Assembly (NCBI RefSeq): GCF_001894805.1
Contig: NZ_BCWX01000003.1
Coordinates: 682,001 to 746,000 of the forward strand
Origin: Rhodococcus globerulus NBRC 14531
GTDB taxonomy: Bacteria; Actinomycetota; Actinomycetes; Mycobacteriales; Mycobacteriaceae
DNA: 64,000 bases
Direction of reading: 5' to 3'
A model generated the notes under the pieces. That model was given only the letters and a program-made list of their open reading frames with translations. It had not been told where the DNA came from and made no database searches. The stretch's first letter is position 1; every line of letters starts with the position of its first letter. The translations under genes and the position numbers were made by a program. Positions 1-9,131 of the stretch are shown here, one piece after another.

Positions 1-740
1 TCAAGGGCGTCGACCTCGCGTTCGCGCGCAGCATCGCCGAGGCAGGAAAGCTGCCCGCTGAGGTGCTCGACGCAGCGGCCGTCACGATCCAGAAGCTGTG
101 GGAGGTCTTCATCAACGAGGACGCACTCCTCGTCGAGGTCAACCCCCTCGTTCGCACGCCTGACGATCAGATCCTCGCCCTCGACGGCAAGGTCACCCTC
201 GACGAGAACGCAGCGTTCCGTCAGCCCGGCCACGAGGCATTCGAGGATCGCGACGCAACCGATCCCCTCGAGCTCAAGGCCAAGGAAAACGACCTCAACT
301 ACGTCAAACTCGACGGTGAGGTCGGAATCATCGGCAACGGCGCAGGCCTTGTCATGTCCACCCTGGACGTCGTCGCATACGCAGGCGAGAACCACGGTGG
401 CGTCAAGCCCGCCAACTTCCTCGACATCGGCGGCGGAGCTTCCGCTGCAGTCATGGCTGCCGGCCTGGATGTCATCCTGAACGACGCACAGGTCAAGAGC
501 GTGTTCGTCAACGTCTTCGGCGGCATCACCGCTTGTGACGCAGTTGCCAACGGCATCGTCGGCGCACTGAAGACCCTGGGCGACGAGGCCAACAAGCCGC
601 TCGTCGTTCGCCTGGACGGAAACAACGTCGAAGAGGGTCGTCGTATCCTCGCCGAGGCCAACCACCCGCTGGTCACGGTCGTCGCAACCATGGACGAGGC
701 CGCCGACAAGGCCGCCGAACTCGCTCACGCAGCGAAGTAA
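1..740 (+). CDS. sucC: Succinyl-CoA ligase (ADP-forming) beta subunit, 3' part
   Basis: The reading frame is open from the first base of the window, so the 5' end of the gene lies outside. The visible part is the C-terminal half of the SucC ATP-grasp/CoA-ligase protein, including the stretch [17 protein letters not shown] that contacts the alpha subunit. With SucD it makes succinate, CoA and a nucleoside triphosphate from succinyl-CoA in the TCA cycle. sucD follows 15 bases after the stop, the usual sucCD operon. Family assignment is firm; the nucleotide preference (ADP or GDP) is not decided by this fragment. Confidence 0.97.
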   Translation, partial: KGVDLAFARSIAEAGKLPAEVLDAAAVTIQKLWEVFINEDALLVEVNPLVRTPDDQILALDGKVTLDENAAFRQPGHEAFEDRDATDPLELKAKENDLNYVKLDGEVGIIGNGAGLVMSTLDVVAYAGENHGGVKPANFLDIGGGASAAVMAAGLDVILNDAQVKSVFVNVFGGITACDAVANGIVGALKTLGDEANKPLVVRLDGNNVEEGRRILAEANHPLVTVVATMDEAADKAAELAHAAK

Positions 741-755
741 GGGACTCACAGAACA

Positions 756-1658
756 ATGGCAATCTTCCTCACCAAGGATTCAAAGGTCATCGTCCAGGGC
801 ATCACCGGCGGCGAGGGCACCAAGCACACCGCTCTGATGCTCAAGGCCGGCACCCAGGTCGTCGGCGGCGTCAACGCTCGCAAGGCCGGCACCACGGTCT
901 CGCACGTTGCTGCTGACGGTTCCGCTGTCGAGCTCCCCGTCTTCGCGACGGTCGAAGAAGCAATCAAGGAGACCGGCGCAGACGTTTCCATCGCGTTTGT
1001 TCCCCCGGCCTTCTCGAAGGACGCCATCGTCGAGGCCATCGACGCGGAGATCCCGCTCCTCGTGGTCATCACCGAGGGCATCCCGGTCCAGGACTCCGCT
1101 TACGCTTGGGCGTACAACGAGTCCAAGGGCAAGAAGACGCGCATCATCGGACCGAACTGCCCCGGCATCATCACCCCGGGTGAGGCTCTCGTCGGCATCA
1201 CGCCCGCCAACATCGCGGGCACCGGCCCCATCGGCCTGGTCTCCAAGTCGGGCACCCTGACCTACCAGATGATGTACGAACTCCGTGACTTCGGCTTCTC
1301 CACCGCCATCGGCATCGGCGGCGACCCGGTCATCGGTACGACGCACATCGATGCCATCGAGGCATTCGAGAACGATCCCGACACCAAGGTCATCGTGATG
1401 ATCGGTGAAATCGGTGGCGACGCAGAAGAGCGCGCAGCCGATTACATCAAGGCCCACGTCACCAAGCCGGTTGTCGGCTACGTGGCAGGCTTCACCGCTC
1501 CCGAAGGCAAGACCATGGGCCACGCAGGCGCCATCGTCTCCGGTTCCTCGGGAACGGCTCAGGCCAAGCAGGAAGCTCTCGAAGCTGCCGGCGTGAAGGT
1601 CGGCAAGACGCCGTCCGCCACCGCTGCTCTCGCACGCGAGATCCTTCAGAGCCTCTAA
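756..1658 (+). CDS. sucD: Succinyl-CoA ligase alpha subunit
   Basis: A full-length 300-residue SucD. The N-terminal CoA-binding Rossmann fold carries [15 protein letters not shown], and the middle has [12 protein letters not shown]. The phosphohistidine loop [13 protein letters not shown] (about residues 248-260) holds the histidine that is phosphorylated during catalysis. It forms the heterodimer/tetramer with SucC and acts in the cytoplasmic TCA cycle. It starts with ATG 15 bases after sucC, so the two are co-transcribed and stop at the hairpin downstream. Confidence 0.98.
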   Translation: MAIFLTKDSKVIVQGITGGEGTKHTALMLKAGTQVVGGVNARKAGTTVSHVAADGSAVELPVFATVEEAIKETGADVSIAFVPPAFSKDAIVEAIDAEIPLLVVITEGIPVQDSAYAWAYNESKGKKTRIIGPNCPGIITPGEALVGITPANIAGTGPIGLVSKSGTLTYQMMYELRDFGFSTAIGIGGDPVIGTTHIDAIEAFENDPDTKVIVMIGEIGGDAEERAADYIKAHVTKPVVGYVAGFTAPEGKTMGHAGAIVSGSSGTAQAKQEALEAAGVKVGKTPSATAALAREILQSL

Positions 1659-1730
1659 GTTCGTTTCGCGGAGCGTAGTGCTTCGTGTTGAACTGCAGCT
1701 TGTCTGAACTACAGTTTGTCTGAACTACAG

Positions 1731-1762
1731 CGCCCGCAATCAGGTTTTCCTGGTTGCGGGCG
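1731..1762. terminator. Hairpin terminator between sucD and the yigZ-like gene
   Basis: CGCCCGCAA pairs with TTGCGGGCG, and the stem is extended by an imperfect TCAGG/CCTGG pairing around a short T-rich loop. It lies between two convergent genes and probably serves both. Just upstream, a 15-base direct repeat (TTGTCTGAACTACAG at 1700-1714 and 1716-1730) is visible; its role is unknown. Confidence 0.75.
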
Positions 1763-1798
1763 TTGTTCGTCACTGTGACATGTCTGTCGCCGGGCGGC

Positions 1799-2422
1799 TC
1801 AGACGTCGACCCACGTATTGCCTGCGGTTTCGAGTTGGCCGGCGCCTGAGGTGATCGATGCCACCGTCGACGCAAGGTGTTCGGGGTCGTGAGTGGCAAG
1901 TGTCAGAACAGCTTTCGATCCGTAGTCGGTCCCAAGGACCACAACTCCGCGGGCGCGCAGTTCGGCCTCGACGCGTCCGGCCTCCCCATGTCGAATTGCC
2001 AAGGTGTGCAACGTTCGTCGCTCGCGGCCGACCAGCGTGGCAGAATCCACCGCAACCGACACCGCACCGGAATATGCGCGTACCAAACCGCCTGCGCCCA
2101 GTTTGATGCCTCCGAAATATCGTGTCACGACCACGATTACGTCCACGAGGTCACGCGCCTTGAGTACCTGCAACATCGGAATCCCGGCTGTGCCGCCGGG
2201 CTCACCGTCGTCGTCGGCGCGTTCGGACCGCGACGATGCGTCGTAGCCCACCACGAATGCCGAACAATGATGGCGCGCATCCGGATACAGTGATTTCTGT
2301 TCGGCCAGGAACTGTTTTGCGCCCTCGGTGTCGTCGATTCTGCGGAGGGAGGCGATGAACCGCGAGTGCTTCACTTCCGTCTCGACAGTGTGATCCGCGC
2401 CGGGAGCAAGAGTGAAGGGCAT
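1799..2422 (-). CDS. YigZ/IMPACT family protein
   Basis: A 207-residue protein of the YigZ (UPF0029/IMPACT) family, recognised by the central block EPGGTAGIPMLQVL followed by VTRYFGGIKLGAGGLVRAY. Homologues bind nucleic acid and are linked to translation in eukaryotes, but the bacterial role is not settled. I chose ATG 2422 (MPFTLAPGADHTV...) rather than a start 75 bases upstream, because the family begins shortly before the conserved H-S-R-F motif. It is monocistronic and convergent with sucD. Confidence 0.88.
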   Translation of the reverse strand: MPFTLAPGADHTVETEVKHSRFIASLRRIDDTEGAKQFLAEQKSLYPDARHHCSAFVVGYDASSRSERADDDGEPGGTAGIPMLQVLKARDLVDVIVVVTRYFGGIKLGAGGLVRAYSGAVSVAVDSATLVGRERRTLHTLAIRHGEAGRVEAELRARGVVVLGTDYGSKAVLTLATHDPEHLASTVASITSGAGQLETAGNTWVDV

Positions 2423-2508
2423 CTGCCCATTGTCTCCTGTCGGTGTTGGCGTGAGAAGACAAGGCACATAGGCTGGAATCGACAACCGTCCGTCCACGAG
2501 GGGAAGCC

Positions 2509-3486
2509 ATGACGTTCACACCGCAAGGGTCAAATTTCGGAGGATCCTCGTACGGATCGCCGACGCCCCCGAACGCAGGCGGTGGGGCCAAGATCGGTTT
2601 CTTCTTGACCATCGCGGTAGCCGCGTTGGGAATCGTCAACTTTCTGCTCGGGTTCGCTCCCTTCACCTCGATCACGAGTTCCGGTGTCGGTTCCGACGTG
2701 AGCACCACGTCCAGCTTCTTCGAAACCAGTGTCTACGGACTCGGATTCCTTTTTGCCGGCGGTGTTCTGGCTGCGGTGTCACTGCTGCCGCAGCAACGCT
2801 ACGCAGGGATATTTGCCGCGTTGTCCCTGGTCGGATATGTCTCGTTGGTGTTCACCGCGTTCAGCCTCGGTTCGACGGATTACCTCGACATCGGCTTCGG
2901 GTGGGGATTGATCGTCGTCCTCGTCCTCGGCTTTGTGCAGACCGTCGTCGCAGTGGCCGCGTTCCTCTTCGACATCGGAATCCTCAAGGCCCCCGCGCCC
3001 AGGCCGGTAGCTCCCCAGGCCTTCGGTCAGGGCTACCAGCAGTACGGCCAGCCGCAGCAGCAGATGTACCAGCAAGGCCAGCCGGGGCAGCCGCAGCAGG
3101 GCCAGGCGCAGCAGTACGGGGCCCAGAACCAGCCCTACGGACAGCAGTACGGTCAAACGCCGCAGCCCGGTTCGCAGCAGCAGGGATACGCGAGCGGCTA
3201 CGGCGCGACACCCGCAGAAACTACCGACACGTCGGGCCAACAATCCCAGCAGTACGGCGGGTACGCGCAGCCGACGCCCCAGTACCCCTCCGGGCAGCAG
3301 CCTCCGGCCGGGTACCCGTCTACCCAGCCCGCCCCTGCCCAGCACCAAGCGGGGCCGTACCAGCCCACCCCAGCCCAGCCCACCGGCTTCGAAGCTCCCG
3401 CAGCCCCCGAAACCGGCGAGAACACAGACCCCGCGGCCGAGACTCGAGCTTTCGATTCTCGGAACCCCGACGAGCGTCAGCAGTAA
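2509..3486 (+). CDS. DUF5336 membrane protein (Rv0954-like), Gln/Pro-rich tail
   Basis: A 325-residue membrane protein. Residues about 28-170 hold four hydrophobic segments, and residues about 175-325 form a low-complexity tail rich in Gln, Pro, Gly and Tyr (repeats such as QQYGQ and PTPAQP). The arrangement and position between sucCD and perM match mycobacterial Rv0954 (34-kDa antigen family, DUF5336), reported as a cell-division-complex member. The tail is probably disordered and cytoplasmic. Start is ATG 2509, with ACGAGGGGAAG upstream as ribosome binding site. Confidence 0.88.
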   Translation: MTFTPQGSNFGGSSYGSPTPPNAGGGAKIGFFLTIAVAALGIVNFLLGFAPFTSITSSGVGSDVSTTSSFFETSVYGLGFLFAGGVLAAVSLLPQQRYAGIFAALSLVGYVSLVFTAFSLGSTDYLDIGFGWGLIVVLVLGFVQTVVAVAAFLFDIGILKAPAPRPVAPQAFGQGYQQYGQPQQQMYQQGQPGQPQQGQAQQYGAQNQPYGQQYGQTPQPGSQQQGYASGYGATPAETTDTSGQQSQQYGGYAQPTPQYPSGQQPPAGYPSTQPAPAQHQAGPYQPTPAQPTGFEAPAAPETGENTDPAAETRAFDSRNPDERQQ

Positions 3487-3508
3487 GGGGTTTACGGATT
3501 CGTCCCGG

Positions 3509-3532
3509 GCGGCGCGCCTGAGTGCGCGCCGC
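3509..3532 (+). terminator. GC-rich hairpin between the DUF5336 gene and perM
   Basis: GCGGCGCGC and GCGCGCCGC form a perfect 9-bp stem around the 6-base loop CTGAGT. No T-run follows, so it is a weak terminator or a processing/translation-control hairpin rather than a classical terminator. It covers the most upstream possible start (GTG 3522) of the next gene, which argues for a later start. Confidence 0.45.
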
Positions 3533-3557
3533 GATGTCGGGTGAAATCCTCGAGGGG

Positions 3558-5081
3558 ATGAATTCTTTGACTGATCGAACACGACCACGCCCTTCCTCCG
3601 GTCAGCAAACACGAGGCCGCACGTCGCTGCGCACACCCACGCCGGAAGCAGACCAGACCAGAACACTGCTCACCGTGGCCTTCCGGTCATCGGGAATGGC
3701 GATCCTGCTGATCTCGGCTGTCGTAGTCGTGACGCTGGTATCGGCGAGTAGCGATCTGACCGGAACATTCGGCGCCATCGCAACGACGTGGCTGGCTATT
3801 CATCAAGTTCCCGTTGTCATCGACGACGTTCAACTCGGTGTGCTGCCGTTGCTCCCGACCGCACTCATGATGTGGGTGGTGGCGCGGCGATGTGCGTCGG
3901 CGGCAACACTCGCCGAGACGCGGATAGCAGTAGCGCGACTGGTGGGCGCAGCCGTGGCGGGGCCTCTCACGGTGACCGCGATCTGCCTGGTCGTTGTTGC
4001 CGACGCGTCCGCTGCAATCCCGCTGTCGAGTCCCAATGCGTTGAGCGCGTTCGGTTGGGTCGCCGGAATTCACCTGGTAGCCGCGACGGTCGGCGTTGTT
4101 GTCGCGCACTGGCAGATCATCGAACCTGAGCTTCCGCGGTGGGCATCCGCCGCCGTTCGCCCCGGTGCCTGGACGACTACAGCGCTGCTGGCAGCGGGAT
4201 CTATTGCCGTTCTGTGTGCGCTGCTCATCTCCTGGTCCACCGTCGGGGATCTTCTTGCCCGCGGCGGCGGTTTTGTCGGCGTGCTGGGTCTGACCGTGCT
4301 GTCGCTGCTGTACCTGCCCAACCTTGTTGTCGGTGCGGTCGCCGTCATGACGGGCGCAAGCGCCGATATCGGTGAGGTGTCCACCAGTGTGTTCGGCAAC
4401 ATAGGCGGCGACCTTCCACCGCTTCCGGTTCTCGGAGCCGTCCCGGCCGGCACGGGCGGAGGGTTCTGGCCCGTACTCCTCGTTGTTCCGGTCGCGATCG
4501 GGATTTATCTGGGACGAGACTGCGCACGCCGCGTCGGCGGGCAGGACGGAATCCTCACAGCCGTTGCCGCCGCGTTCATGAGCGGAACAGTGATCGCGCT
4601 CCTCGCCCTCGCCAGCGGAGGGGAGCTGGGGTACTTCGGTGCCGTCGAGGTGACCTGGTGGGCCGTCGGGTTCTTGACCTTCGGCTGGTTGGCGCTGTTC
4701 GGATCGATCAGTGCACTGATCACGACGTGGTTGCAGCATCGGGCGGTTCCTGCACCGGAGCCCACGGTGACGGCACCGCCGGCCCAGCAGGCTGAAACAG
4801 CTGAGTCCGAAGGCGATGACACGAACTCGGACACGGACTCGGATTCTACGGATGAATCGGTGGACGAAACTGGTTCGGTGCAAGAGTCGGAGACCGAGGA
4901 GACCGAGGAGACCGAGGAGCCTGCCGAGTCTGCGGTGTCTGCGGAGATCGAGGCGCCGGAACTCGCGGCTGAAGAAAGCCAGGCTGCAGAGGTCGAGGTC
5001 GACGCTGTAACCGTCGTCGAGGATTCTGCCGAAGAGTCTGCGACCGACCTGCCCTCACCGGTGAAAGACCCCAGCGACTAA
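3558..5081 (+). CDS. perM: PerM-like DUF6350 integral membrane protein
   Basis: About 507 residues. A short basic N-terminus is followed by roughly eight to ten membrane segments up to residue about 395, then a long acidic C-terminal tail rich in Glu, Ser and Thr (for example TEETEETEEP). By position (after the Rv0954 homologue, before purN) and topology this is the Rv0955/PerM family, described in mycobacteria as supporting cell division by stabilising the divisome protein FtsB. ATG 3558 was preferred over GTG 3522 and ATG 3534, because those fall in or beside a stable hairpin. The start remains uncertain. Confidence 0.82.
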   Translation: MNSLTDRTRPRPSSGQQTRGRTSLRTPTPEADQTRTLLTVAFRSSGMAILLISAVVVVTLVSASSDLTGTFGAIATTWLAIHQVPVVIDDVQLGVLPLLPTALMMWVVARRCASAATLAETRIAVARLVGAAVAGPLTVTAICLVVVADASAAIPLSSPNALSAFGWVAGIHLVAATVGVVVAHWQIIEPELPRWASAAVRPGAWTTTALLAAGSIAVLCALLISWSTVGDLLARGGGFVGVLGLTVLSLLYLPNLVVGAVAVMTGASADIGEVSTSVFGNIGGDLPPLPVLGAVPAGTGGGFWPVLLVVPVAIGIYLGRDCARRVGGQDGILTAVAAAFMSGTVIALLALASGGELGYFGAVEVTWWAVGFLTFGWLALFGSISALITTWLQHRAVPAPEPTVTAPPAQQAETAESEGDDTNSDTDSDSTDESVDETGSVQESETEETEETEEPAESAVSAEIEAPELAAEESQAAEVEVDAVTVVEDSAEESATDLPSPVKDPSD

Positions 5082-5138
5082 GCTGTCGTCTGGCCGATTA
5101 TCCGGCCACACCATCTTCTAGATCTCAGGAGTAGAGCG

Positions 5139-5780
5139 CTGACTGCCTCGGCCCACGACCTGCAGCAGACGACGCCTACTCGCGTCGTGGTTCTCGCGTC
5201 CGGAGCGGGAACCCTCCTGAAGTCGCTCATCGAAGCGTCGTACACCGAAAACTACCCCGCGCAGATCGTTGCCGTCGGTGTCGATCGTGACTGCGCTGCC
5301 ACCGAACATGCCGGAGCCGCGGAGATTCCCGCGTTCAAGGTATCGATCAAGGATTTTGCCGACCGCGCCGCCTGGGACATGGCACTGACCTCCGCTGTTG
5401 CGCAGCACCAGCCGGATCTGGTGGTGAGCGCCGGCTTCATGAAGATCCTCGGACCCAGTTTCCTGGCGAAATTCGGTGGACGGATCATCAACACCCACCC
5501 CGCGTTGCTGCCCGCCTTCCCCGGCGCGCACGCGGTTCCCGACGCGATGGCGTACGGCGTCAAGGTCACCGGATCGACGGTGCATCTGGTCGACGACGGC
5601 GTTGACACCGGGCCGATTCTGGCCCAAGAACCTGTGGCAGTGCTTCCGGGCGACACCGAGTCGTCTTTGCACGAGCGCATCAAAGTTGTAGAGCGGCGGT
5701 TGTTGGCGGACGTTATCGCCGCTGTCGCTACACACGGAGTAGTTTCCGATGGACGAAAGGCCGTGATCCCCAGTGAGTGA
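5139..5780 (+). CDS. purN: Phosphoribosylglycinamide formyltransferase, probable CTG start
   Basis: GAR transformylase, third step of purine synthesis: transfer of formyl from 10-formyl-THF to GAR. It shows the nucleotide loop [14 protein letters not shown], the catalytic block [13 protein letters not shown] (Asn and His) and the Asp of DDGVDTGP. The first ATG/GTG in frame (GTG 5187) would cut into the first beta strand. A CTG at 5139 has AGGAG (5127-5131) seven bases upstream and gives 213 residues, the normal PurN length. The gene overlaps purH by 8 bases. Confidence 0.93.
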   Translation: MTASAHDLQQTTPTRVVVLASGAGTLLKSLIEASYTENYPAQIVAVGVDRDCAATEHAGAAEIPAFKVSIKDFADRAAWDMALTSAVAQHQPDLVVSAGFMKILGPSFLAKFGGRIINTHPALLPAFPGAHAVPDAMAYGVKVTGSTVHLVDDGVDTGPILAQEPVAVLPGDTESSLHERIKVVERRLLADVIAAVATHGVVSDGRKAVIPSE

Positions 5781-7332
5781 ACGCAAGGCTGTGCGCCGCG
5801 CTCTTGTCAGTGTTTACGACAAGAGCGGTCTGATCGAGCTGGCAACGGGTCTGCACGAGGCCGGTGTCGAGTTGGTGTCGACCGGCTCGACCGCGTCGAA
5901 GATCGCCGACGCCGGCATCCCCGTGACCCCGGTGGAGGCTCTGACCGGATTCCCCGAATGCCTCGAAGGTCGAGTGAAGACGCTGCATCCGCGCGTCCAC
6001 GCCGGCGTTCTGGCCGACACCCGCAAGCCGGATCACCTCGCTCAGCTCGAGGAACTCGGCATCGCGACTTTCGAACTCGTTGTGGTCAACCTGTACCCGT
6101 TCACGGCGACAGTTGCTTCCGGCGCGACGCCGGACGAGTGCGTCGAGCAGATCGACATCGGCGGTCCGTCGATGGTGCGCGCGGCTGCGAAGAACCACCC
6201 GTCGGTTGCTGTTGTGGTTGATCCGGCCCGTTACGCCGACGTTCTGACGGCTGTTGCCGGTGGCGGATTCACGCTGCGTGAGCGCACTGTCCTTGCCGCG
6301 CAGGCGTTTCAGCACACCGCGTCGTACGACGTGGCTGTCGCGAGCTGGATGACCAGCACCATTGCTGCAGACGAAGACGGCTCGCAGTTCCCGGCCTGGG
6401 TCGGTGCCACCTGGAACCGCAGCGCCGTTCTGCGTTACGGCGAGAACCCGCATCAGGATGCCGCGCTGTACGAAAACCCGGCTGCTCCGGCAGGTTTGGC
6501 TCAGGCCGAGCAGGTGCACGGCAAGGAAATGTCGTACAACAACTACACGGACTCCGACGCAGCCTGGCGCGCAGCCTACGACTTCGCCGATCCGGCAGTC
6601 GCAATCATCAAGCACGCCAACCCTTGTGGCATTGCGGTCGGCGCCGATATCGCCGAGGCCCACCGCAAGGCGCATGCGTGCGACCCGGTCAGTGCTTTTG
6701 GTGGCGTCATCGCAGCCAACCGTGAGGTCACCGTCGAACTGGCCGAGCAGATCGCCGACATCTTCACCGAGGTTGTCATCGCGCCGTCCTATGCAGACGG
6801 AGCAGTCGAGGTTCTGCAGCGTAAGAAGAACATTCGTGTTCTCAAAGCTGCCGCACCGACCGCTACCGGCATCGAGCTTCGCCCCATCTCCGGTGGCACC
6901 TTGCTGCAGCAGCGTGACGTCCTCGACGCCGATGGTGACAACCCGGCCAACTGGACTCTTGCCAACGGCGAAGCGGCAGATGCGGAAACGCTCAAGGATC
7001 TGGAATTCGCTTGGCGTGCAAGCCGCTCCGTGAAGTCCAACGCAATCCTGCTGGCTAAGGGCGGCGCCTCGGTTGGCGTCGGCATGGGCCAGGTCAACCG
7101 TGTGGATGCTGCGCATCTTGCGGTCCAGCGCGCCGGCGATCGTGTTGTCGGTTCGGTGGCCGCGTCCGACGCGTTCTTCCCGTTCCCCGACGGACTCCAG
7201 GTTCTCTTGACCGCAGGCGTCAAGGCTGTTGTTCAGCCCGGCGGTTCCGTTCGTGACAACGAGGTGATCGAGGCTGCCAAGGAAGCCGGCGTCACTCTCT
7301 ACCTGACAGGTGCGCGCCACTTCGCGCACTGA
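5773..7332 (+). CDS. purH: Bifunctional AICAR formyltransferase/IMP cyclohydrolase
   Basis: A 519-residue PurH catalysing the last two steps of IMP synthesis. The N-terminal IMP cyclohydrolase domain (about 1-200) begins [13 protein letters not shown] and has the loop [13 protein letters not shown]. The C-terminal AICAR transformylase domain carries [10 protein letters not shown] with the catalytic Lys-His pair. It starts with GTG inside the end of purN, so the two are translationally coupled. A strong terminator lies just after the stop. Confidence 0.98.
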   Translation: MSERKAVRRALVSVYDKSGLIELATGLHEAGVELVSTGSTASKIADAGIPVTPVEALTGFPECLEGRVKTLHPRVHAGVLADTRKPDHLAQLEELGIATFELVVVNLYPFTATVASGATPDECVEQIDIGGPSMVRAAAKNHPSVAVVVDPARYADVLTAVAGGGFTLRERTVLAAQAFQHTASYDVAVASWMTSTIAADEDGSQFPAWVGATWNRSAVLRYGENPHQDAALYENPAAPAGLAQAEQVHGKEMSYNNYTDSDAAWRAAYDFADPAVAIIKHANPCGIAVGADIAEAHRKAHACDPVSAFGGVIAANREVTVELAEQIADIFTEVVIAPSYADGAVEVLQRKKNIRVLKAAAPTATGIELRPISGGTLLQQRDVLDADGDNPANWTLANGEAADAETLKDLEFAWRASRSVKSNAILLAKGGASVGVGMGQVNRVDAAHLAVQRAGDRVVGSVAASDAFFPFPDGLQVLLTAGVKAVVQPGGSVRDNEVIEAAKEAGVTLYLTGARHFAH

Positions 7333-7346
7333 TCAACTTCGTGTGA

Positions 7347-7385
7347 AGGGGGCCTCGACGTGAATGTCGGGGCCCGTTTTCTTTT
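7347..7385 (+). terminator. Intrinsic terminator of purNH
   Basis: GGGCCTCGAC pairs with GTCGGGGCCC across a GTGAAT loop with one mismatch and is followed by GTTTTCTTTT. It stands 15 bases after the purH stop codon. Confidence 0.85.
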
Positions 7386-7417
7386 GTCTCTCGTGCGTTC
7401 AAGGTTTGCGCATCGGG

Positions 7418-7639
7418 TCAGGCAGCGTGGGTGTGTGTTCCCTGGAGTTCACGCGGAGTTCCGGTGATCACGACGCGGGAAGCGCCGCGGGCGCGAATTT
7501 CGCTGATCAAACCGCCAAGAGTCGCTTCGTGGGCCGCGTCGGAGTGCGACAGGTCCAGTGTGACGGCGTAACCGCTCAAGTCGGAGGGCAGATCGGCATA
7601 CGGGGGCGCGGTGGACAGTTGGTTGACTCGAAGTTTCAT
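7418..7639 (-). CDS. Small hypothetical protein, 73 aa
   Basis: I do not recognise the family. The protein begins MKLRVNQLS and contains a hydrophobic strand VVITGT after an amphipathic helix with GGLISEIRARGA, a small alpha/beta look. ATG 7639 has a very good ribosome binding site, AGGAG six bases upstream. A hairpin followed by a T-run sits directly in front of that site (7663-7700), and a 51-codon reading frame lies further upstream. Expression may therefore depend on read-through of an attenuator. It is convergent with purH. Confidence 0.6.
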   Translation of the reverse strand: MKLRVNQLSTAPPYADLPSDLSGYAVTLDLSHSDAAHEATLGGLISEIRARGASRVVITGTPRELQGTHTHAA

Positions 7640-7662
7640 GTTGTTCTCCTGCATGTGAAAGG

Positions 7663-7700
7663 TAAAAGAAAAGGCACCCGAGGCGTTTGCCCTGGGTGCC
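7663..7700 (-). terminator. Terminator/attenuator hairpin in the leader of the 73-aa gene
   Basis: On the minus strand GGCACCC pairs with GGGTGCC, with an inner GGC/GCC extension and a small AAAC loop, directly followed by TTTTCTTTT. That is a textbook intrinsic terminator. It is only about 12 bases upstream of the AGGAG of the 73-aa gene, so it either ends a small upstream gene or attenuates this one. Confidence 0.7.
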
Positions 7701-7727
7701 CGAAAACGGATCCGATCAATCGGTGGA

Positions 7728-7883
7728 TCATTCTCGGGGGACACCGCGCTTGTGGCTGATGTGCTTGTGATTCATCGCCTTACCGGCCATACGATCTGCC
7801 GATGTGCCGGCGGAAAAAATGTGTACGGGGGCGGTGCAGCTGCGCCACGAAAGCGCGGATGCAAAGTCCGGGTGAAGCGTCAT
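7728..7883 (-). CDS. Possible 51-aa basic small protein or leader peptide
   Basis: The minus strand holds an open frame from ATG 7883 to TGA 7728, with an internal ATG at 7790 that would give a 20-residue form. The C-terminus is strikingly basic and His-rich (MNHKHISHKRGVPRE). No convincing ribosome binding site is seen. It is followed within 30 bases by the hairpin plus T-run at 7663-7700, as expected for a short gene with its own terminator or a leader peptide. Coding status is a guess based on this layout. Confidence 0.3.
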   Translation of the reverse strand: MTLHPDFASALSWRSCTAPVHIFSAGTSADRMAGKAMNHKHISHKRGVPRE

Positions 7884-8049
7884 CTGATCCGTGCCTTTCT
7901 CGTTCGGCGTAGCTGGTTAATGGATGACCGTACAGGACGCTGCCAGGGATTGCACCAATAAAAACCAACACAAACGTAAACTCCGTGTGACTTTTGTCCC
8001 GGCGTTCTGCGTCGCGCAGCTGCTCTTTGTGCAGGTCCAGTACCAAAAA
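7884..8049. other. Intergenic stretch, probable minus-strand leader/promoter
   Basis: No credible gene. The part around 7955-7985 is much more AT-rich than its surroundings and reads TTTACG, about 17 bases, then TTGGTGC on the minus strand. That could be a promoter for the small minus-strand frames at 7418-7883. Confidence 0.3.
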
Positions 8050-8088
8050 TGAAAGTCCCCTCGCGATGATTCGCAAGGGGACTTTCAT
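8050..8088 (-). terminator. Intrinsic terminator of the alpha/beta hydrolase gene
   Basis: A 13-base arm TGAAAGTCCCCTY and its complement flank CGCGATGATTCGC-type inner pairing, giving one long hairpin followed on the minus strand by ATTTTT. It is about 50 bases downstream of the hydrolase stop. Confidence 0.85.
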
Positions 8089-8135
8089 ATCGAAAAACAA
8101 GGCCGTTCGGTCTGTATGCAGCCCGGGGTGGCGGC

Positions 8136-9104
8136 TCAGCGGAGTGAGCGAACCCAGGCAGCAAACGGCTCGGCAAACTCGCTCGAGTACGGCAGGGGTG
8201 CGACGTAATCGGGGCCCGTCGAGTGCTCGTCACCGAGATCCTTGAGTACGAAACTCGCGTTCTTCATCCGTACCGAGGTGAGCGCGGTATGAGCGAGAGC
8301 CTCGTCGAGTGCCGCGACCTCGGCCGGAACGATCTGGATGTCCTTGGCCGAGCAACTGGTGAGGACCGGCATGCCGGCTGGAAGCGACGCCACCAGTGCA
8401 ACCGGGTCCAGTGCATCTTCCTCGGCGAGAGCCTTGGCATTTGCGTACACCAGTCCGGCATTGCGGAGAGGTTCGGGAAGATCGTCGGGAACCGTGCCGT
8501 CACTGCGCAACGATTCGACTGCGCCGGCGAGCGCCACTCGAAGCTCGTCAGCCAATTCGACCGGCAACTGCCCGGCCCCGACAACCGCGTCGAGTTGCCC
8601 GTGAATCTGGTTGGTCAGAAGGTCGAGGAGCCTGATGCTCAGCGGTTCGACCAGAGCGAGTGCATGGACGCGGGAACCGCCGTGACCGGTGGCCACGGCA
8701 AGAGCCACCACCGCGCCGTCGCTGTGACCGATGATGATCAGTCGCTCGGCGTCGACGCCGGGTTGCGCTGCCAGGAAGTCGAGACCGGAAGAGGCCGCGT
8801 CGACGTACGTGTTGAAACCGAGATCTGCGATGTCGTCGACCTCGTACGGTCCCAAGCCGGTTTCGCCGCTGCCGATCTTGTCGTAACGCAGACTCGAAAT
8901 ACCCTGTTCTTCAAGGAGATCCGCGATGAACCGAAGCGTACCGATATCGCCTTCGAGGAGTGCGCTGTCGCCGTTGCGATCGGTGGGACCGCTACCCGCC
9001 AGGATGAGCGCGGCAGGTGCTTGTACGTCTGGAGTCGTGGCGAGGCGCAGGCTCCCGAAGAGGGTGACGTCGCCGGATTGAAACGTGATCTCGGTGTCGG
9101 ACAT
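8136..9104 (-). CDS. Alpha/beta hydrolase
   Basis: A 322-residue serine hydrolase. The oxyanion-side motif GSGPTDRNGD is near residue 37. The nucleophile elbow GHSDGA is near residue 125, and a conserved DEHST (near 294) could provide the catalytic His. The family resembles bacterial S9-like/DUF esterases whose substrate is unknown. No signal peptide, so it is probably cytoplasmic. The DUF4126 gene lies 27 bases upstream on the same strand, suggesting one transcript ending at the hairpin at 8050. Confidence 0.85.
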   Translation of the reverse strand: MSDTEITFQSGDVTLFGSLRLATTPDVQAPAALILAGSGPTDRNGDSALLEGDIGTLRFIADLLEEQGISSLRYDKIGSGETGLGPYEVDDIADLGFNTYVDAASSGLDFLAAQPGVDAERLIIIGHSDGAVVALAVATGHGGSRVHALALVEPLSIRLLDLLTNQIHGQLDAVVGAGQLPVELADELRVALAGAVESLRSDGTVPDDLPEPLRNAGLVYANAKALAEEDALDPVALVASLPAGMPVLTSCSAKDIQIVPAEVAALDEALAHTALTSVRMKNASFVLKDLGDEHSTGPDYVAPLPYSSEFAEPFAAWVRSLR

Positions 9105-9131
9105 GACGACCTGTCTACCAGGTGTGGATGT

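Noticed and set aside
7780..8100. 106-codon minus-strand open frame
   Set aside because: Its start lies inside the terminator hairpin of the hydrolase gene and its codon use is poor. The shorter 7728-7883 frame fits the layout better.
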